Below are positions 16,674 to 26,031 of a stretch of 64,000 nucleotides of DNA, piece by piece (the first letter of the stretch is position 1; every line of letters begins with the position of its first letter). The stretch comes from Candidatus Avispirillum faecium. GTDB taxonomy: Bacteria; Bacillota; Clostridia; Oscillospirales; CAG-272. The notes below the pieces were generated by a model. It saw only the letters and a program-made list of their open reading frames with translations, was not told the DNA's origin and made no database searches. The stretch lies in contig CAJFOI010000030.1 in NCBI GenBank assembly GCA_904396155.1, forward strand, positions 1 to 64,000, in the 5' to 3' direction. The position numbers were made by a program, and so were the translations under genes.

Positions 16674-17828
16674 TCATTTGCTGTTTTCCAGCAGCTTTGC
16701 CCGCAGCTCGCCTTCGATGCGCCCCAGTTCCTTTTCCGCCTGGGCGCGCTTCTCCTTGCCCTCCGCCTGAATCCGCTGCACCTCGTCCAGGGTGGCGATC
16801 AGCTGCTGGTTGGTGTGCTGGAGGGTCTCCAGCTCCACGATGCCCCGCTCCGACTCCTTGGCAATGTCCACAGAGCCCTGCTTTAAGGTCTCCGCATTGC
16901 GGCGCAGCAGCTCGTTGGTCATATCCGAGACGGCCCGCTGGGCTTCCATGGCCTGGTTGGAATGCTCGATTCCCAGGGAGAGGACCATCTGGTTCTTCCA
17001 CAGAGGGATGGTGGAGACGATCACCGATTGGATCTTTTCCGTCATCAGGGTGTCGTTGTTCTGGACCATGCGGATCTGAGGTGCCATCTGGATGCAGATG
17101 GTTCGGGTCAGCTCCAGATCGTAGAGCTTTTTCTCGAACCGGGTCAGCTGGGCCTCAAAGTCGTTCACCGCCTGGGCGTCTTCGGGAAGACCGGAAGTCT
17201 GTGCTTTTTCCCGAAGCGCCGCCAGTGTAGTGGCGCGCTCCGTCTCCAGCTTCTTCTTGCCCGCCAGGATGTACATGGTCAGCTCTTTGAAATAGGAGAG
17301 GTTCATTTCGTACATTTTGTCCAGCATGGCTACGTCCTTCATCAGGACGATCTGATGCTGCTCCAGCGATTCTACAATGTTGTTTACGCTGGCCTCCGCC
17401 GAGTCGTATTTCGCCTTGAGGGAGGCGATTTTGTTTTTCTGTTTCTTAAAAAATCCAAAGAATCCCTTTTCCTCTTCCTCGGCGGAAAATCCCTTCAGCT
17501 GTGTTACCAGCCCGGCGATCATGTCTCCCAGCTCCCCGAAGTCCTTGGTTTTCACCGATTCCAGGGCGGAATCGGAAAAAGCGGAGATCTTCTGCTGTGC
17601 CGCCGCGCCGTACTGGAGGATTGCGGTGCTGTCCGTGACGTCGATCTTCTGGGAGAATTCCTCTACTGCTTTTTTCTCCTCTTCGGAAAGGGCGCTGTCG
17701 TCCAGTCCTGCCGCCGTGTCCGCCGCCGGTACCTCTGCCGGGGCGGGAGCCGCCTGGGCTGCACCGCTGCCGAAAGGATCCAGGGTGAGAGAGGGGATCT
17801 GCTTTTCCATTTCTTCCTTGTCTTCCAT
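16674..17828 (-). CDS. Toxic anion resistance (TelA-like) protein
   Basis: The 384-residue soluble protein matches the TelA/KlaA family. It has an acidic, Ala/Pro-rich N-terminus (1-50), long helices, and the conserved MYEMNLSYFKELTMYILAGKKKL and PLWKNQMVLSLG segments (about 180-205 and 280-292). A coiled-coil end (about 335-380) follows. The name comes from tellurite resistance, but the chromosomal forms next to XpaC-like genes are probably general envelope-stress factors. It has a modest Shine-Dalgarno (TAAGGT). Confidence 0.88.
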   Translation of the reverse strand: MEDKEEMEKQIPSLTLDPFGSGAAQAAPAPAEVPAADTAAGLDDSALSEEEKKAVEEFSQKIDVTDSTAILQYGAAAQQKISAFSDSALESVKTKDFGELGDMIAGLVTQLKGFSAEEEEKGFFGFFKKQKNKIASLKAKYDSAEASVNNIVESLEQHQIVLMKDVAMLDKMYEMNLSYFKELTMYILAGKKKLETERATTLAALREKAQTSGLPEDAQAVNDFEAQLTRFEKKLYDLELTRTICIQMAPQIRMVQNNDTLMTEKIQSVIVSTIPLWKNQMVLSLGIEHSNQAMEAQRAVSDMTNELLRRNAETLKQGSVDIAKESERGIVELETLQHTNQQLIATLDEVQRIQAEGKEKRAQAEKELGRIEGELRAKLLENSK

Positions 17829-17888
17829 AACCGTGACCTTACCTTTGCTTAGATTTTGTGTGGGTTATAAATAAAATATACGCATTTC

Positions 17889-18569
17889 CTATTTTGTGTC
17901 CTTGTCGTTTTCAAAAAGTCCGTCCCGGCGAAGCATTTGATTGAGGACCTCGATGTCGGTGGCAATGTCCAGATGGTCGTTTTCGTACAGGGTGTCCAGC
18001 TGTTTTTGCAGGGCACTGTCAATGCCGGCAAAGGTGTCTTCAATTTTTTCTTCCAGCTGAGAACGGGCGGTTTTTCCTTCTGCATCCTTGCGGGACTGAC
18101 CGATGAGAAAAACATATTTGTCACACAGCTTGTGGATTTCCGGCAGATAATAGCTTGCCAGCCGCCGGCAGTCCTGCAGATCGGAAGGATCCTCCTGCAG
18201 GTTTTTTGCAATTTTTCCAAGGGTGTCGCAGATGGACCGCAGCCGTTCGGAAAAGAGCTCCCGCTCCCCGGGCAAAAGATCCGACGCAGTGCGTAAATAG
18301 GACGCTTCCGCTTCTATTTGCCGGCAAAGGGCGTCGATATCCCGGTTTCCTGTGGAGGTGCGGGGGACGGTGTAGTACTCCTTGTATTCCGGAGCGACAA
18401 GCCAGGCGATGAGCCAGGCCACCAGGCTGATCACCGCCACGATGGCGATGTCCAGGATGCGGTACATGGGGAAAAACAGCGCTGCCAGGATCCACACTCC
18501 GGCGCAGATCCAAAGGGGCAGGGCGGATTTCTTTTTCACACATATGGTTTTTTCTTCGTTGTTTTCCAT
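17889..18569 (-). CDS. XpaC-like membrane protein
   Basis: The 226-residue protein has two close membrane segments (about 18-36 and 41-59) and a helical cytoplasmic part containing YTVPRTSTGNRDIDAL and ENDHLDIATDIEVLNQML. This is the pattern of proteins named for 5-bromo-4-chloroindolyl phosphate hydrolysis (XpaC). XpaC-like and TelA-like genes are usual neighbours, as here. The real role is unknown. The ribosome binding site GGAGG lies inside the last codons of the upstream gene, indicating coupling. Confidence 0.8.
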   Translation of the reverse strand: MENNEEKTICVKKKSALPLWICAGVWILAALFFPMYRILDIAIVAVISLVAWLIAWLVAPEYKEYYTVPRTSTGNRDIDALCRQIEAEASYLRTASDLLPGERELFSERLRSICDTLGKIAKNLQEDPSDLQDCRRLASYYLPEIHKLCDKYVFLIGQSRKDAEGKTARSQLEEKIEDTFAGIDSALQKQLDTLYENDHLDIATDIEVLNQMLRRDGLFENDKDTK

Positions 18570-18575
18570 ATTATA

Positions 18576-19418
18576 TTATGCCTCCTTTTTCTCCTCTTCC
18601 GTCCACTGCGCGGCGGCGGACGCTGCGGAAAACAACTGGCACAGTGCGTAGATTGATCCCGCAAGAGAGAAGAGAATCTGCGCGGGGGAAAGGGTGTGCC
18701 CCTGTACACCGGCGACGGCGCACAGCAGGGCGCTGATGGAAACGCTCCCTGCCAGGACCGCCGCGGCAATCAGGCAAAATACATAGCGGGGGAAGATGGC
18801 GCCTCTTCCCAGCAGGATTCCGGCCTGCGCGGTAAACAAAAGCATGAAAGCGATATACATCAGCTGATAGATGACTTTTACGGGACTGTTGAGGGCCACG
18901 GTCTCGTCCAGATACAGAAGAAAGAGCTGGCCGGCGGTATAAAGGGGCGGAAAAAAGCTGCAAAATGCGGCCAGGGAGCCGCGGCGTACACGGCCCGGAC
19001 CCATATCACAACAGAGAAACAGGATAAAAAAGAGAGAAAACAGCACGCAAAGCAGCGTCAGCCCCCAGAGAGGGGCGCGGCCGCCGGCGGAAAAAAGGCT
19101 GCGAAGCGTGTCTCCCGCCTGCCACAGCAGCGCCGCGATCAGCAGCACAGAAGCGGCCCTGGTGTATAGGGGCATGGGGAGGGAAGGCTCCGTCAGGCGG
19201 CAGCGGCGCAGGCAAAACCACACGATTGCGCCCAGAAGTGTGCCGGCTGCAAGCACGATATATAAAAGGAAGGCTTTGAGACTTCCCTTGGTAAAGTATC
19301 CGAGAGCAGGCGTGAAATCGGTGGAAAGCGCCAGAAACATGACAAAGCTCCCAAGGAGCGTCAGCAGAATCGCCGCACACGCGATGTAGAGAAGAGAGGT
19401 TTTCTTTTTTGCTTCCAT
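18576..19418 (-). CDS. Eight-segment membrane protein of unknown function
   Basis: The 280-residue protein has about eight predicted membrane helices (near 9-31, 47-70, 88-109, 117-136, 149-171, 183-204, 212-236, 249-268) and a short charged C-terminus (TEEEKKEA). I do not recognise a named family. It is the first gene of the cluster with XpaC-, TelA-, LemA- and TPM-type genes, so a role in envelope stress is plausible from context only. A good promoter lies upstream. Confidence 0.7.
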   Translation of the reverse strand: MEAKKKTSLLYIACAAILLTLLGSFVMFLALSTDFTPALGYFTKGSLKAFLLYIVLAAGTLLGAIVWFCLRRCRLTEPSLPMPLYTRAASVLLIAALLWQAGDTLRSLFSAGGRAPLWGLTLLCVLFSLFFILFLCCDMGPGRVRRGSLAAFCSFFPPLYTAGQLFLLYLDETVALNSPVKVIYQLMYIAFMLLFTAQAGILLGRGAIFPRYVFCLIAAAVLAGSVSISALLCAVAGVQGHTLSPAQILFSLAGSIYALCQLFSAASAAAQWTEEEKKEA

Positions 19419-19458
19419 ATGACTGAGCCTTCCTGATTGCCGATCAAAATTTACCTAT

Positions 19459-19487
19459 CTTATATGGTAACACAAACAGGGTGGCAA
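19459..19487 (-). promoter_or_regulatory. Promoter of the membrane protein/XpaC/TelA/LemA/TPM cluster
   Basis: On the minus strand: TTGCCA (19487-19482), a 17-base spacer and TATAAG (19464-19459), about 40 bases before ATG 19418. A ribosome binding site (GGAAGG) lies between. Confidence 0.6.
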
Positions 19488-19522
19488 ATCAAGCGATTTC
19501 CCAAAAAAGGAGAGGATTTCCC

Positions 19523-19803
19523 GCCCAACCCCTCCGTCAACGAAGTTGACACCTCCCCTTCACAAGGAAGGGGAGGCTTTATATTTATTTAGGCTCCCTT
19601 GTGTAAAGGGAGCTCCCGCGCAGCGGGTGAGGGATTGTCTCTTCTACGTTATTTACAACCCCTCCGTCACGGCTACGCCGTGCCACCACCCCCGGGTCTG
19701 CTGCGCAGCCCCCGCACAGGGGAGGCTAAAATGATAAAAGGCCCCCATGTGGGGAGTTGCAAAGCAACTCCGGGGGCATCCCGCGTTAGCGGGTGGGGGA
19801 TTG
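19523..19803. repeat. Modular palindromic intergenic repeat cluster 5
   Basis: The modules are mostly in minus orientation. One hairpin has the inner stem GTCAAC/GTTGAC (19523-19580). One is AGGCTCCCTTGTGTAAAGGGAGCTCCCGCGCAGCGGG (19590-19640). One is ACAACCCCTCCGTCACGGCTACGCCGTG plus CTGCTGCGCAGCCCCCG (19658-19730). The last resembles GCCCCCATGTGGGGAGTTGCAAAGCAACTCC (19740-19775) and ends in CCCGCGTTAGCGGGTGGGGGATTGTT. It sits between two divergent transcription units. Confidence 0.85.
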
Positions 19804-19934
19804 TTTCTCCTGTATATGGTGTTTTTTTCTTTTCTTTCCACAAGATGCATATTTATTCGTTAAATTGCACAAAATATGACTGTAAATTTCTCCAAAATTT
19901 TCTCGAAAAATTTTTGGAAAATCTTCCGCATCCG

Positions 19935-19963
19935 TTGCAATGCCTTGGAAATTGTGGTAGAAT
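19935..19963 (+). promoter_or_regulatory. Promoter of the ribosomal protein superoperon
   Basis: TTGCAA (19935-19940), a 17-base spacer and TAGAAT (19958-19963). It lies in AT-rich sequence at the right distance to produce a leader of about 300 bases ahead of rpsJ. Confidence 0.75.
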
Positions 19964-19969
19964 GACAAG

Positions 19970-20274
19970 GCTTGATGTGCGATGAAGCGAAAGGTGGCCG
20001 CCCTTTTTGCTACAGGGGGCGGGGAATTTTCGTGGAGTATGTCCGTTTTGAAAACGGGCGAAGCGAACGCGAGCGCAGGCGGCGGCCGATGTGTGTAAGG
20101 CCGGCGCGGGGATCTTTTGAAAGGATCCATGTCCGGACGAAGGGCTTGGGCGGATTTGTGGTTGCACCGCCGGCAGGGCTTTTCGGTCCGGTTTCCTTCG
20201 GGAGGTCCTGGAAACGCCCGGGCGCGTGTTCGTCGCCTCGGCAAGGAAACAATTTGAATTTAGGAGGCAAACAA
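19970..20274 (+). promoter_or_regulatory. Long structured leader of the S10 superoperon
   Basis: The presumed 5' untranslated region is about 300 bases, GC-rich and hairpin-dense. It contains CCGCCC/GGGCGG (19998-20003, 20017-20022), CCGTTTT/AAAACGG near 20044-20058, an eight-pair stem around GGATCTTT/AAGGATCC near 20108-20126, and a CC(TTCG)GG tetraloop hairpin at 20195-20202. This is a likely site for feedback by a ribosomal protein. I cannot assign it to a named leader class. Confidence 0.5.
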
Positions 20275-20586
20275 GTGGCAACAAAGATCAAGGTCAGGCT
20301 CAAGAGCTATGAGCACACGCTGGCAGACAGCGCGGCGGCAAAAATTGTAGACGTTGCGAAGAGAGCGGGCGCACAGGTTTCCGGTCCCATTCCCCTTCCC
20401 ACAGAGAAGGAAGTGGTCACTATCCTGCGTGCGGTGCACAAGGACAAGGACAGCCGCGAGCAGTTTGAGCAGCGCACCCACAAGAGACTGATCGTTCTGG
20501 AAAACGCCGACGCGAAGGTAGTGGAATCCCTTCTTGGGGTGGAGCTGCCCGCAGGCGTGGAGATTGAAGCAAAGGAAGTAAAGTAA
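20275..20586 (+). CDS. rpsJ: 30S ribosomal protein S10
   Basis: The 103-residue protein has family length, with [30 protein letters not shown] and [12 protein letters not shown]10 binds 16S rRNA in the head of the small subunit and also joins NusB in antitermination. The start is GTG 20275, with TAGGAGG at 20261-20267. The open frame extending upstream is leader sequence and is excluded. It is the first gene of the superoperon. Confidence 0.97.
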   Translation: MATKIKVRLKSYEHTLADSAAAKIVDVAKRAGAQVSGPIPLPTEKEVVTILRAVHKDKDSREQFEQRTHKRLIVLENADAKVVESLLGVELPAGVEIEAKEVK

Positions 20587-20719
20587 GCCTTTGCAAACAG
20601 CCGATTTTCCCCGTACAGAGCAGGTGTGCTGCTTGATGGCGGAAAGGTCAAGTTGGCGGCTGCGGCGTGGCTTCCGCGAGAAAAAGGGCGTCAACCAATA
20701 ACCTTGTTTGGAGGAAAAA

Positions 20720-21352
20720 ATGAAAAAAGGAATCATTGGAAAGAAGCTGGGCATGACCCAGATCTTCGCAGAAAACGGCGCTGCGATCCCTGTGACGGTG
20801 ATCGATGCCGGTCCGTGCTTTGTGGTGCAGAAGAAGACACAGGCCACCGACGGTTACAGCGCAGTGCAGCTGGGTTATGAGGATATCCGGGAGAAACTGG
20901 TGACAAAACCTCTCGCCGGACACTTCAAAAAGGCAAACGTGCCGGCAAAACGGCACCTGAAGGAGTTCCGTCTGGAGAACGCCGAGGAAATGAACGTGGG
21001 CGACGTAGTGGCCGTCGATACCTTCGCCGCAGGCGAAAAGGTCGACATCACCGGCATTACGAAGGGCCACGGATATTCCGGTGCCGTGAAGAGATGGGGA
21101 CACCATATTTTGAGAATGACACACGGAACCGGACCGGTGCACCGCCAGGTGGGTTCCATGGGCGCTTGTTCCACGCCGTCCCGTGTCATGAAGAATAAAA
21201 AGATGGCGGGGCAGTACGGAAACGAGCAAGTCACCGTGCTGAACCTGGAGATTGTAAAAATTGACGCGGAAAAAGGCCTGATTGCTGTGAAAGGCGCCGT
21301 CCCCGGCGCAAAGGGCGGCATCGTGTTTATCCGCGACAGCGTGAAAGCATAA
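20720..21352 (+). CDS. rplC: 50S ribosomal protein L3
   Basis: The 210-residue protein opens with [13 protein letters not shown] and contains the conserved loop [21 protein letters not shown] that reaches the peptidyl transferase centre. The start at ATG 20720 follows GGAGG 20710-20714. The 133-base gap after rpsJ is unusually long for this operon and shows no gene. Confidence 0.97.
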   Translation: MKKGIIGKKLGMTQIFAENGAAIPVTVIDAGPCFVVQKKTQATDGYSAVQLGYEDIREKLVTKPLAGHFKKANVPAKRHLKEFRLENAEEMNVGDVVAVDTFAAGEKVDITGITKGHGYSGAVKRWGHHILRMTHGTGPVHRQVGSMGACSTPSRVMKNKKMAGQYGNEQVTVLNLEIVKIDAEKGLIAVKGAVPGAKGGIVFIRDSVKA

Positions 21353-21372
21353 GCGGGAAGGAGGAAAAACAA

Positions 21373-21999
21373 ATGCCAGAAATCAAAGTGGTAAATATGG
21401 CAGGTGCCGACGCGGGCACCATGCAGTTGTCTGACAAAGTATTTGGCGCCGAGGTAAACCCCAGCATCCTCCATTCTGCCGTGAGAATGTATCTGATGAA
21501 CCAGCGCCAGGGCACCCAGTCCACCCTGACCCGCACGGAGGTGTCCGGAGGCGGCAAGAAGCCCTGGAGACAGAAGGGAAGCGGCCGGGCAAGACAGGGT
21601 TCCACCCGCTCTCCCCAGTGGACACACGGCGGCGTAGCCCTGGGTCCCAAGCCCCGCTCCTATCGGGTGAGCATGAATAAAAAGGTGCGCCGTGCAGCGC
21701 TTTTCAGCGCGCTGTCTTCCAAGGTGGCGGGCAGCGAGATGATCGTAGTGGATCAGATTACCGCCGGCGAATATAAGACCAAAGTGATGGTGCAGATGCT
21801 TTCCGACATCGGTGCGGCAAAGAAAACCCTTGTGGTGCTTCCTGAGGTGGACAGCAAGGTGATCGCCAGTCTGCAAAACATCGAGGGCGTAAAGGTTTCT
21901 CAGTACAACGCCATCAACGTATACGACATACTGAACTGCGACAGCCTGGTTGTAAGCAAGGCCGCCGTGGAGAAGATCGAGGAGGTATACGAGAAATGA
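21373..21999 (+). CDS. rplD: 50S ribosomal protein L4
   Basis: The 208-residue protein has the typical exit-tunnel loop region (EVSGGGKKPWRQKGSGRARQGSTRSPQW) rich in Gly/Arg, and the closing IEEVYEK. L4 lines the nascent-chain tunnel; in some bacteria it represses the S10 operon, so it is a candidate ligand for the leader upstream. It overlaps rplW by four bases (ATGA). Confidence 0.96.
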   Translation: MPEIKVVNMAGADAGTMQLSDKVFGAEVNPSILHSAVRMYLMNQRQGTQSTLTRTEVSGGGKKPWRQKGSGRARQGSTRSPQWTHGGVALGPKPRSYRVSMNKKVRRAALFSALSSKVAGSEMIVVDQITAGEYKTKVMVQMLSDIGAAKKTLVVLPEVDSKVIASLQNIEGVKVSQYNAINVYDILNCDSLVVSKAAVEKIEEVYEK

Positions 22000-22289
22000 A
22001 GCTTGCACAGGACATTATTTTGAAGCCGATCATTACGGAAAAGGCCATGGACGGTATCTCCAGTAAGAAGTATACCTTCAAAGTGGATCCGGACGCCACA
22101 AAGCCGGAGATCGCAAAAGCGGTAGAAGAGCTTTTCGGCGTAAAGGTGAAGGCTGTAAACACGATCAATGTAAAAAGAAAACCCAAAAGACTCCGTTACA
22201 GCAGCGGCTACACCGCAGCGTGGACCAAGGCGATCGTAACGCTGACCGCCGACTCCAAGACGATCGAGTTCTTTGAGGGAATGAACTAA
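21996..22289 (+). CDS. rplW: 50S ribosomal protein L23
   Basis: The 97-residue protein has the L23 core IILKPIITEKAMD, YTFKVDPDATKPEIAKAVEELFGVKV and NVKRKPKR. L23 sits at the tunnel exit and docks SRP and trigger factor. It starts on the ATGA overlap with rplD. Confidence 0.96.
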   Translation: MKLAQDIILKPIITEKAMDGISSKKYTFKVDPDATKPEIAKAVEELFGVKVKAVNTINVKRKPKRLRYSSGYTAAWTKAIVTLTADSKTIEFFEGMN

Positions 22290-22302
22290 GGAGGAGTAGA
22301 AA

Positions 22303-23133
22303 ATGCCTACGATCAAGTATAAGCCTACCTCGCCGGCAAGAAGAAACATGTCGGTTTCCTCCTTTGCGGAAATCACAAAGAAGACGCCGGAGAAGAGTCT
22401 TCTGGATGTAAAGAAGAAGCACGCAGGCCGCAACAGCTACGGCCGCATCACGGTGCGCCACAAGGGCGGCGGAAACCGGCAGAAGTACCGTGTGATTGAC
22501 TTCAAACGGGCTTCCGAGGCGCCGGCGACGGTCGTCGGCGTGGAATACGACCCCAACCGCAGCGCGTATATCGCGCTGGTGCAGGATGACGCCGGCAAGA
22601 AAAGCTATGTGCTCTGTCCGGTGGGCGTGACCGATGGAATGGTGCTCCACAGCGGCGCCGGTGCGGACATCAAGCCGGGCAACACCCTGGCGATCGCCGA
22701 CATCCCCGTGGGTACCTTTATCCACAACATCGAGCTGTACCCCGGCAAGGGCGGCCAGCTGGTCCGCGCCGCCGGCACCCAGGCGCAGCTCATGGCAAAA
22801 GAGGGCTCCATGGCGCAGGTGCGCCTGCCTTCCGGAGAAGTGCGCTATATCCGTATGAACTGCAAGGCCACCATCGGCCAGGTGAGCAATATCGAGCACG
22901 ACACCGTGAAGATCGGTAAGGCCGGCCGCAAGCGCCACATGGGCATCCGTCCGACGGTCCGCGGTTCCGTTATGAACCCCTGCGACCACCCCCACGGCGG
23001 TGGTGAAGGACGTTCCCCCATCGGCCGTCCGGGCCCTGTTACCCCTTGGGGCAAGCCCGCGCTGGGATATAAGACCCGGAAAAAGAAGAACCCCACCGAT
23101 AAGTTCATCGTAAAACGCAGAAACAGCAAGTAA
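22303..23133 (+). CDS. rplB: 50S ribosomal protein L2
   Basis: The 276-residue protein has family length, with the start [16 protein letters not shown], the [14 protein letters not shown] segment and the C-terminal [15 protein letters not shown] carrying the conserved His of the peptidyl transferase centre. It has a strong GGAGG ribosome binding site. Confidence 0.98.
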   Translation: MPTIKYKPTSPARRNMSVSSFAEITKKTPEKSLLDVKKKHAGRNSYGRITVRHKGGGNRQKYRVIDFKRASEAPATVVGVEYDPNRSAYIALVQDDAGKKSYVLCPVGVTDGMVLHSGAGADIKPGNTLAIADIPVGTFIHNIELYPGKGGQLVRAAGTQAQLMAKEGSMAQVRLPSGEVRYIRMNCKATIGQVSNIEHDTVKIGKAGRKRHMGIRPTVRGSVMNPCDHPHGGGEGRSPIGRPGPVTPWGKPALGYKTRKKKNPTDKFIVKRRNSK

Positions 23134-23150
23134 GGAAGGAGTAAGGTTTT

Positions 23151-23435
23151 ATGAGCAGAAGTTTGAAGAAAGCCCCCTTCGTCGAACCCAAGCTGTACGC
23201 TCGCGTATGCGCTATGAATGAGAAGGGTGAGAAAAAGGTGCTGAAGACCTGGTCGAGAGCATCTACCATATTCCCTGAATTTGTTGGACACACCTTTGCC
23301 GTACACGACGGGAGAAAGCACATTCCCGTATATGTGACGGAGGACATGGTGGGCCATAAGCTGGGTGAGTTTGCACCCACCCGTACCTTCAAGGGACATG
23401 CCGGCTCCAAGACGTCCAACACAGGCAAGAAATAA
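23151..23435 (+). CDS. rpsS: 30S ribosomal protein S19
   Basis: The 94-residue protein begins [15 protein letters not shown] and contains [41 protein letters not shown]. It pairs with S13 in the head of the 30S subunit. Confidence 0.98.
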   Translation: MSRSLKKAPFVEPKLYARVCAMNEKGEKKVLKTWSRASTIFPEFVGHTFAVHDGRKHIPVYVTEDMVGHKLGEFAPTRTFKGHAGSKTSNTGKK

Positions 23436-23454
23436 TTAGGGAGGAAATGTAGAA

Positions 23455-23802
23455 ATGGAACAGACGAAAGAAGCAAGATCTTATCTGAAGTTCGTGCGCA
23501 TCTCCCCCCGGAAGGTCAAGGTCGTTTTGGACCTGATCCGCGGCAAGGATGTAAAGGTTGCACGGGGGATTCTGAAGAATACGCCCAAGGCTGCCTGTGA
23601 GCATCTCATTAAGCTGCTGGACCGGGTCGTGGCGGACGCGGACAACAACTTCGGCATGGACACAGACAGACTGTATGTGTCCGAGTGCTTCGTCAGCCCC
23701 GGCATGACGCTGAAGAGAATGATGCCCCGGGGCAAGGGAAGTGCGGACCGGATCCTGAAAAGAACCAGTCACATCACCATCGCGGTGAAAGAAAAGGAAT
23801 GA
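23455..23802 (+). CDS. rplV: 50S ribosomal protein L22
   Basis: The 115-residue protein has the RISPRKVKVVLDLIRGKDV start and the long hairpin ending MMPRGKGSADRILKRTSHI. The hairpin projects into the exit tunnel and is the classic macrolide-resistance site; the tip here looks ordinary. Confidence 0.97.
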   Translation: MEQTKEARSYLKFVRISPRKVKVVLDLIRGKDVKVARGILKNTPKAACEHLIKLLDRVVADADNNFGMDTDRLYVSECFVSPGMTLKRMMPRGKGSADRILKRTSHITIAVKEKE

Positions 23803-23819
23803 AGGAGGGATAGAGACAA

Positions 23820-24674
23820 ATGGGTCAGAAGGTAAATCCCCACGGCTTTCGCGTGGGTGTCATTAAAAACTGGGACTCCAGATGGTACGCCAAGGACGAA
23901 GTGTTCGGCGACACTCTGGTAAACGACTACAATATCAGAAAATATCTGAAAAAACGTCTCATGAACGCCGGCATTCCGAGAATCGAGATCGAGCGGGACA
24001 ACACCGGCAAGATCCGGGTGTATATCCACTGTGCAAAGCCCGGCATGATCATCGGCAGAGACGGTGCGGAAATTGAAAAGCTGCGCGTGGATCTGGAAAA
24101 GATGACCGGCGCGGCTGTATCGGTAAACGTAATCGCTGTAAAACCGGTGGAGATGAATGCGCAGCTGGTGGCGGAAAATATCGCAAGCCAGCTGGAACGC
24201 CGGATCGGTTTCCGCCGCGCCATGAAGCAGGCCATCGGCCGCACCATGCGCATGGGCGCGAAGGGAATCAAAATCACGGTATCCGGCCGTCTGGGCGGCG
24301 CGGAGATCGCCCGCAGCGAGCACTATCATGAAGGGACCATTCCCCTGCAGACGCTCCGGGCCGATATCGATTACGGCTTCTGGGAAGCCAACACCACTTA
24401 CGGAAAGATCGGCGTAAAGGTCTGGATCTATAAGGGAGAGGTTCTCCCCGAAGTTGCCAGAGTGCAGACGGGCGCATCGGAAGAGCGCCGGCAGCAGGGC
24501 AACCGCCGGGACGGCCGCGGCCGCAGAGATAATCGTGGCCGGGGCGACCGCAGAGAAGGCCGGGGCGGACAGCGCCGGGACGGCGGCAGACAGAACTTCG
24601 GCGGCCGCAGCGGCGGTCAGGGATTCCGTCAGGGACAGGGCCCCAGAAATAACAGTGAGGGGGGCGCAAAATAA
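23820..24674 (+). CDS. rpsC: 30S ribosomal protein S3 with RGG-like tail
   Basis: The first 218 residues are a normal S3: [13 protein letters not shown], the KH-type segment [15 protein letters not shown], and [17 protein letters not shown] to GEVLPE. The protein is 284 residues against roughly 215-235 in most bacteria. The extra end (about 225-284) is almost entirely Arg, Gly, Gln, Asn and Asp with RGG/RDGG repeats, like an RNA-binding disordered tail. It ends at TAATG, overlapping rplP by one base. Confidence 0.96.
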   Translation: MGQKVNPHGFRVGVIKNWDSRWYAKDEVFGDTLVNDYNIRKYLKKRLMNAGIPRIEIERDNTGKIRVYIHCAKPGMIIGRDGAEIEKLRVDLEKMTGAAVSVNVIAVKPVEMNAQLVAENIASQLERRIGFRRAMKQAIGRTMRMGAKGIKITVSGRLGGAEIARSEHYHEGTIPLQTLRADIDYGFWEANTTYGKIGVKVWIYKGEVLPEVARVQTGASEERRQQGNRRDGRGRRDNRGRGDRREGRGGQRRDGGRQNFGGRSGGQGFRQGQGPRNNSEGGAK

Positions 24675-25105
24675 TGTTGATGCCGAAAAGAGTCAAGTAC
24701 AGACGTGTACACAGAGGCCGTATGAAGGGCCGTGCCACCCGGGGCAACCGGATCACCAGCGGCACCTTCGGTCTGATCGCGCTGGAGCCCGCGTGGATCA
24801 CCAGCAACCAGATCGAGGCGGCCCGTATCGCGATGACCCGTTATACAAAACGTGGCGGTAAGGTGTGGATCAAGATTTTCCCCGACAAACCCATCACGGA
24901 GAAGCCGGCGGAAACCCGAATGGGTTCCGGTAAAGGATCTCCCGAATATTGGGTGGCCGTGGTAAAGCCGGGCCGCGTGATGTTTGAGATGGACGGCGTA
25001 TCCGAGGAGACCGCAAGAGAAGCAATGCGTCTTGCAATGCACAAGCTCCCCATCAAGTGTCGTTTTGCGACCAAGGAGCAGCTTGACATGGAACTGGAGG
25101 GATAA
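24674..25105 (+). CDS. rplP: 50S ribosomal protein L16
   Basis: The 143-residue protein starts [11 protein letters not shown]. The second Met at 24680 is a possible alternative. It contains [22 protein letters not shown] and [25 protein letters not shown]16 organises the A-site tRNA pocket. Confidence 0.97.
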   Translation: MLMPKRVKYRRVHRGRMKGRATRGNRITSGTFGLIALEPAWITSNQIEAARIAMTRYTKRGGKVWIKIFPDKPITEKPAETRMGSGKGSPEYWVAVVKPGRVMFEMDGVSEETAREAMRLAMHKLPIKCRFATKEQLDMELEG

Positions 25106-25108
25106 GCT

Positions 25109-25297
25109 GTGAAAGCAACAGAACTGAGAAAAATGTCGGATGCAGATCTGGGCAACAAGCTGCTGGATCTGAAGAAGGAGTTGTTCAATCTGCGCTTCCA
25201 GCACGCAATCAATCAGCTTGACAACCCCCACAAGATTGCGGATGTAAAGAAAGATATCGCCCGGGTTATGACCGTAATCCGTGAAAAGAAAGCGTAA
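25109..25297 (+). CDS. rpmC: 50S ribosomal protein L29
   Basis: The 62-residue two-helix protein starts at GTG 25109. It contains [26 protein letters not shown] and ends [17 protein letters not shown]. It lies at the tunnel exit near L23. Confidence 0.96.
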   Translation: MKATELRKMSDADLGNKLLDLKKELFNLRFQHAINQLDNPHKIADVKKDIARVMTVIREKKA

Positions 25298-25311
25298 GGG
25301 GGTACGGACGA

Positions 25312-25575
25312 ATGGCAGACGAAACACGCGCATTGAGAAAGACCAGAGTGGGCAAGGTGGTCAGCGACAAAATGGACAAGACCATTGTTGTGGCAATCAC
25401 CGATCACGTAAAGCATCCCACTTACGGCAAGATCATCAAAAGAACCGTGAAGCTCCACGCACACGACGAGGAAAACACCTGCGGCGTGGGGGACACTGTA
25501 AAGCTCATGGAGACGAGACCGCTGTCCAAGACCAAGAGATGGCGTCTTGTAGAAATCATCGAGAAGGCGAAGTAA
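25312..25575 (+). CDS. rpsQ: 30S ribosomal protein S17
   Basis: The 87-residue OB-fold protein has [27 protein letters not shown] and [15 protein letters not shown]. It binds 16S rRNA early in assembly. Confidence 0.97.
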   Translation: MADETRALRKTRVGKVVSDKMDKTIVVAITDHVKHPTYGKIIKRTVKLHAHDEENTCGVGDTVKLMETRPLSKTKRWRLVEIIEKAK

Positions 25576-25647
25576 TCTTCACCGCTCCTCAAAATCAGGC
25601 TATGTCAAAGAGCATACCGAAAAATTCAACAGGAGGACTTGCTATAA

Positions 25648-26016
25648 ATGATTCAGCAGCAGTCACTTATGAAGGTAGCTGACAACACCGGTGCCAAGGA
25701 ACTGATGTGCATCCGTGTGCTGGGCGGCTCCGGCAGACGTTACGGCAACATCGGTGATGTGGTCGTATGTGCTGTAAAGAAAGCGGCACCCGGCGGCGTC
25801 GTCAAAAAAGGCGACGTGGTCCGTGCAGTTATAGTAAGAAGCGTTAAGGGACTTCGCCGTGCCGACGGTTCTTACATTAAATTTGATGAGAACGCAGCCG
25901 TGATCATCAACGACGATAAAAACCCCAAGGGGACCCGTATCTTTGGACCGGTGGCCCGCGAACTGCGGGAGCACGAGTATACCAAGATCCTGTCTCTGGC
26001 ACCGGAAGTACTGTAA
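25648..26016 (+). CDS. rplN: 50S ribosomal protein L14
   Basis: The 122-residue protein has [27 protein letters not shown] and the closing [25 protein letters not shown]. It is the first gene of the spc part. The 72-base gap after rpsQ shows only the ribosome binding site AGGAGG. Confidence 0.98.
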   Translation: MIQQQSLMKVADNTGAKELMCIRVLGGSGRRYGNIGDVVVCAVKKAAPGGVVKKGDVVRAVIVRSVKGLRRADGSYIKFDENAAVIINDDKNPKGTRIFGPVARELREHEYTKILSLAPEVL

Positions 26017-26031
26017 AGGAGGCAGAGTGAA

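Noticed and set aside
19972-20274. Extended N-terminus for S10
   Set aside because: S10 begins [13 protein letters not shown] at GTG 20275 with TAGGAGG before it; the upstream frame is the untranslated leader.
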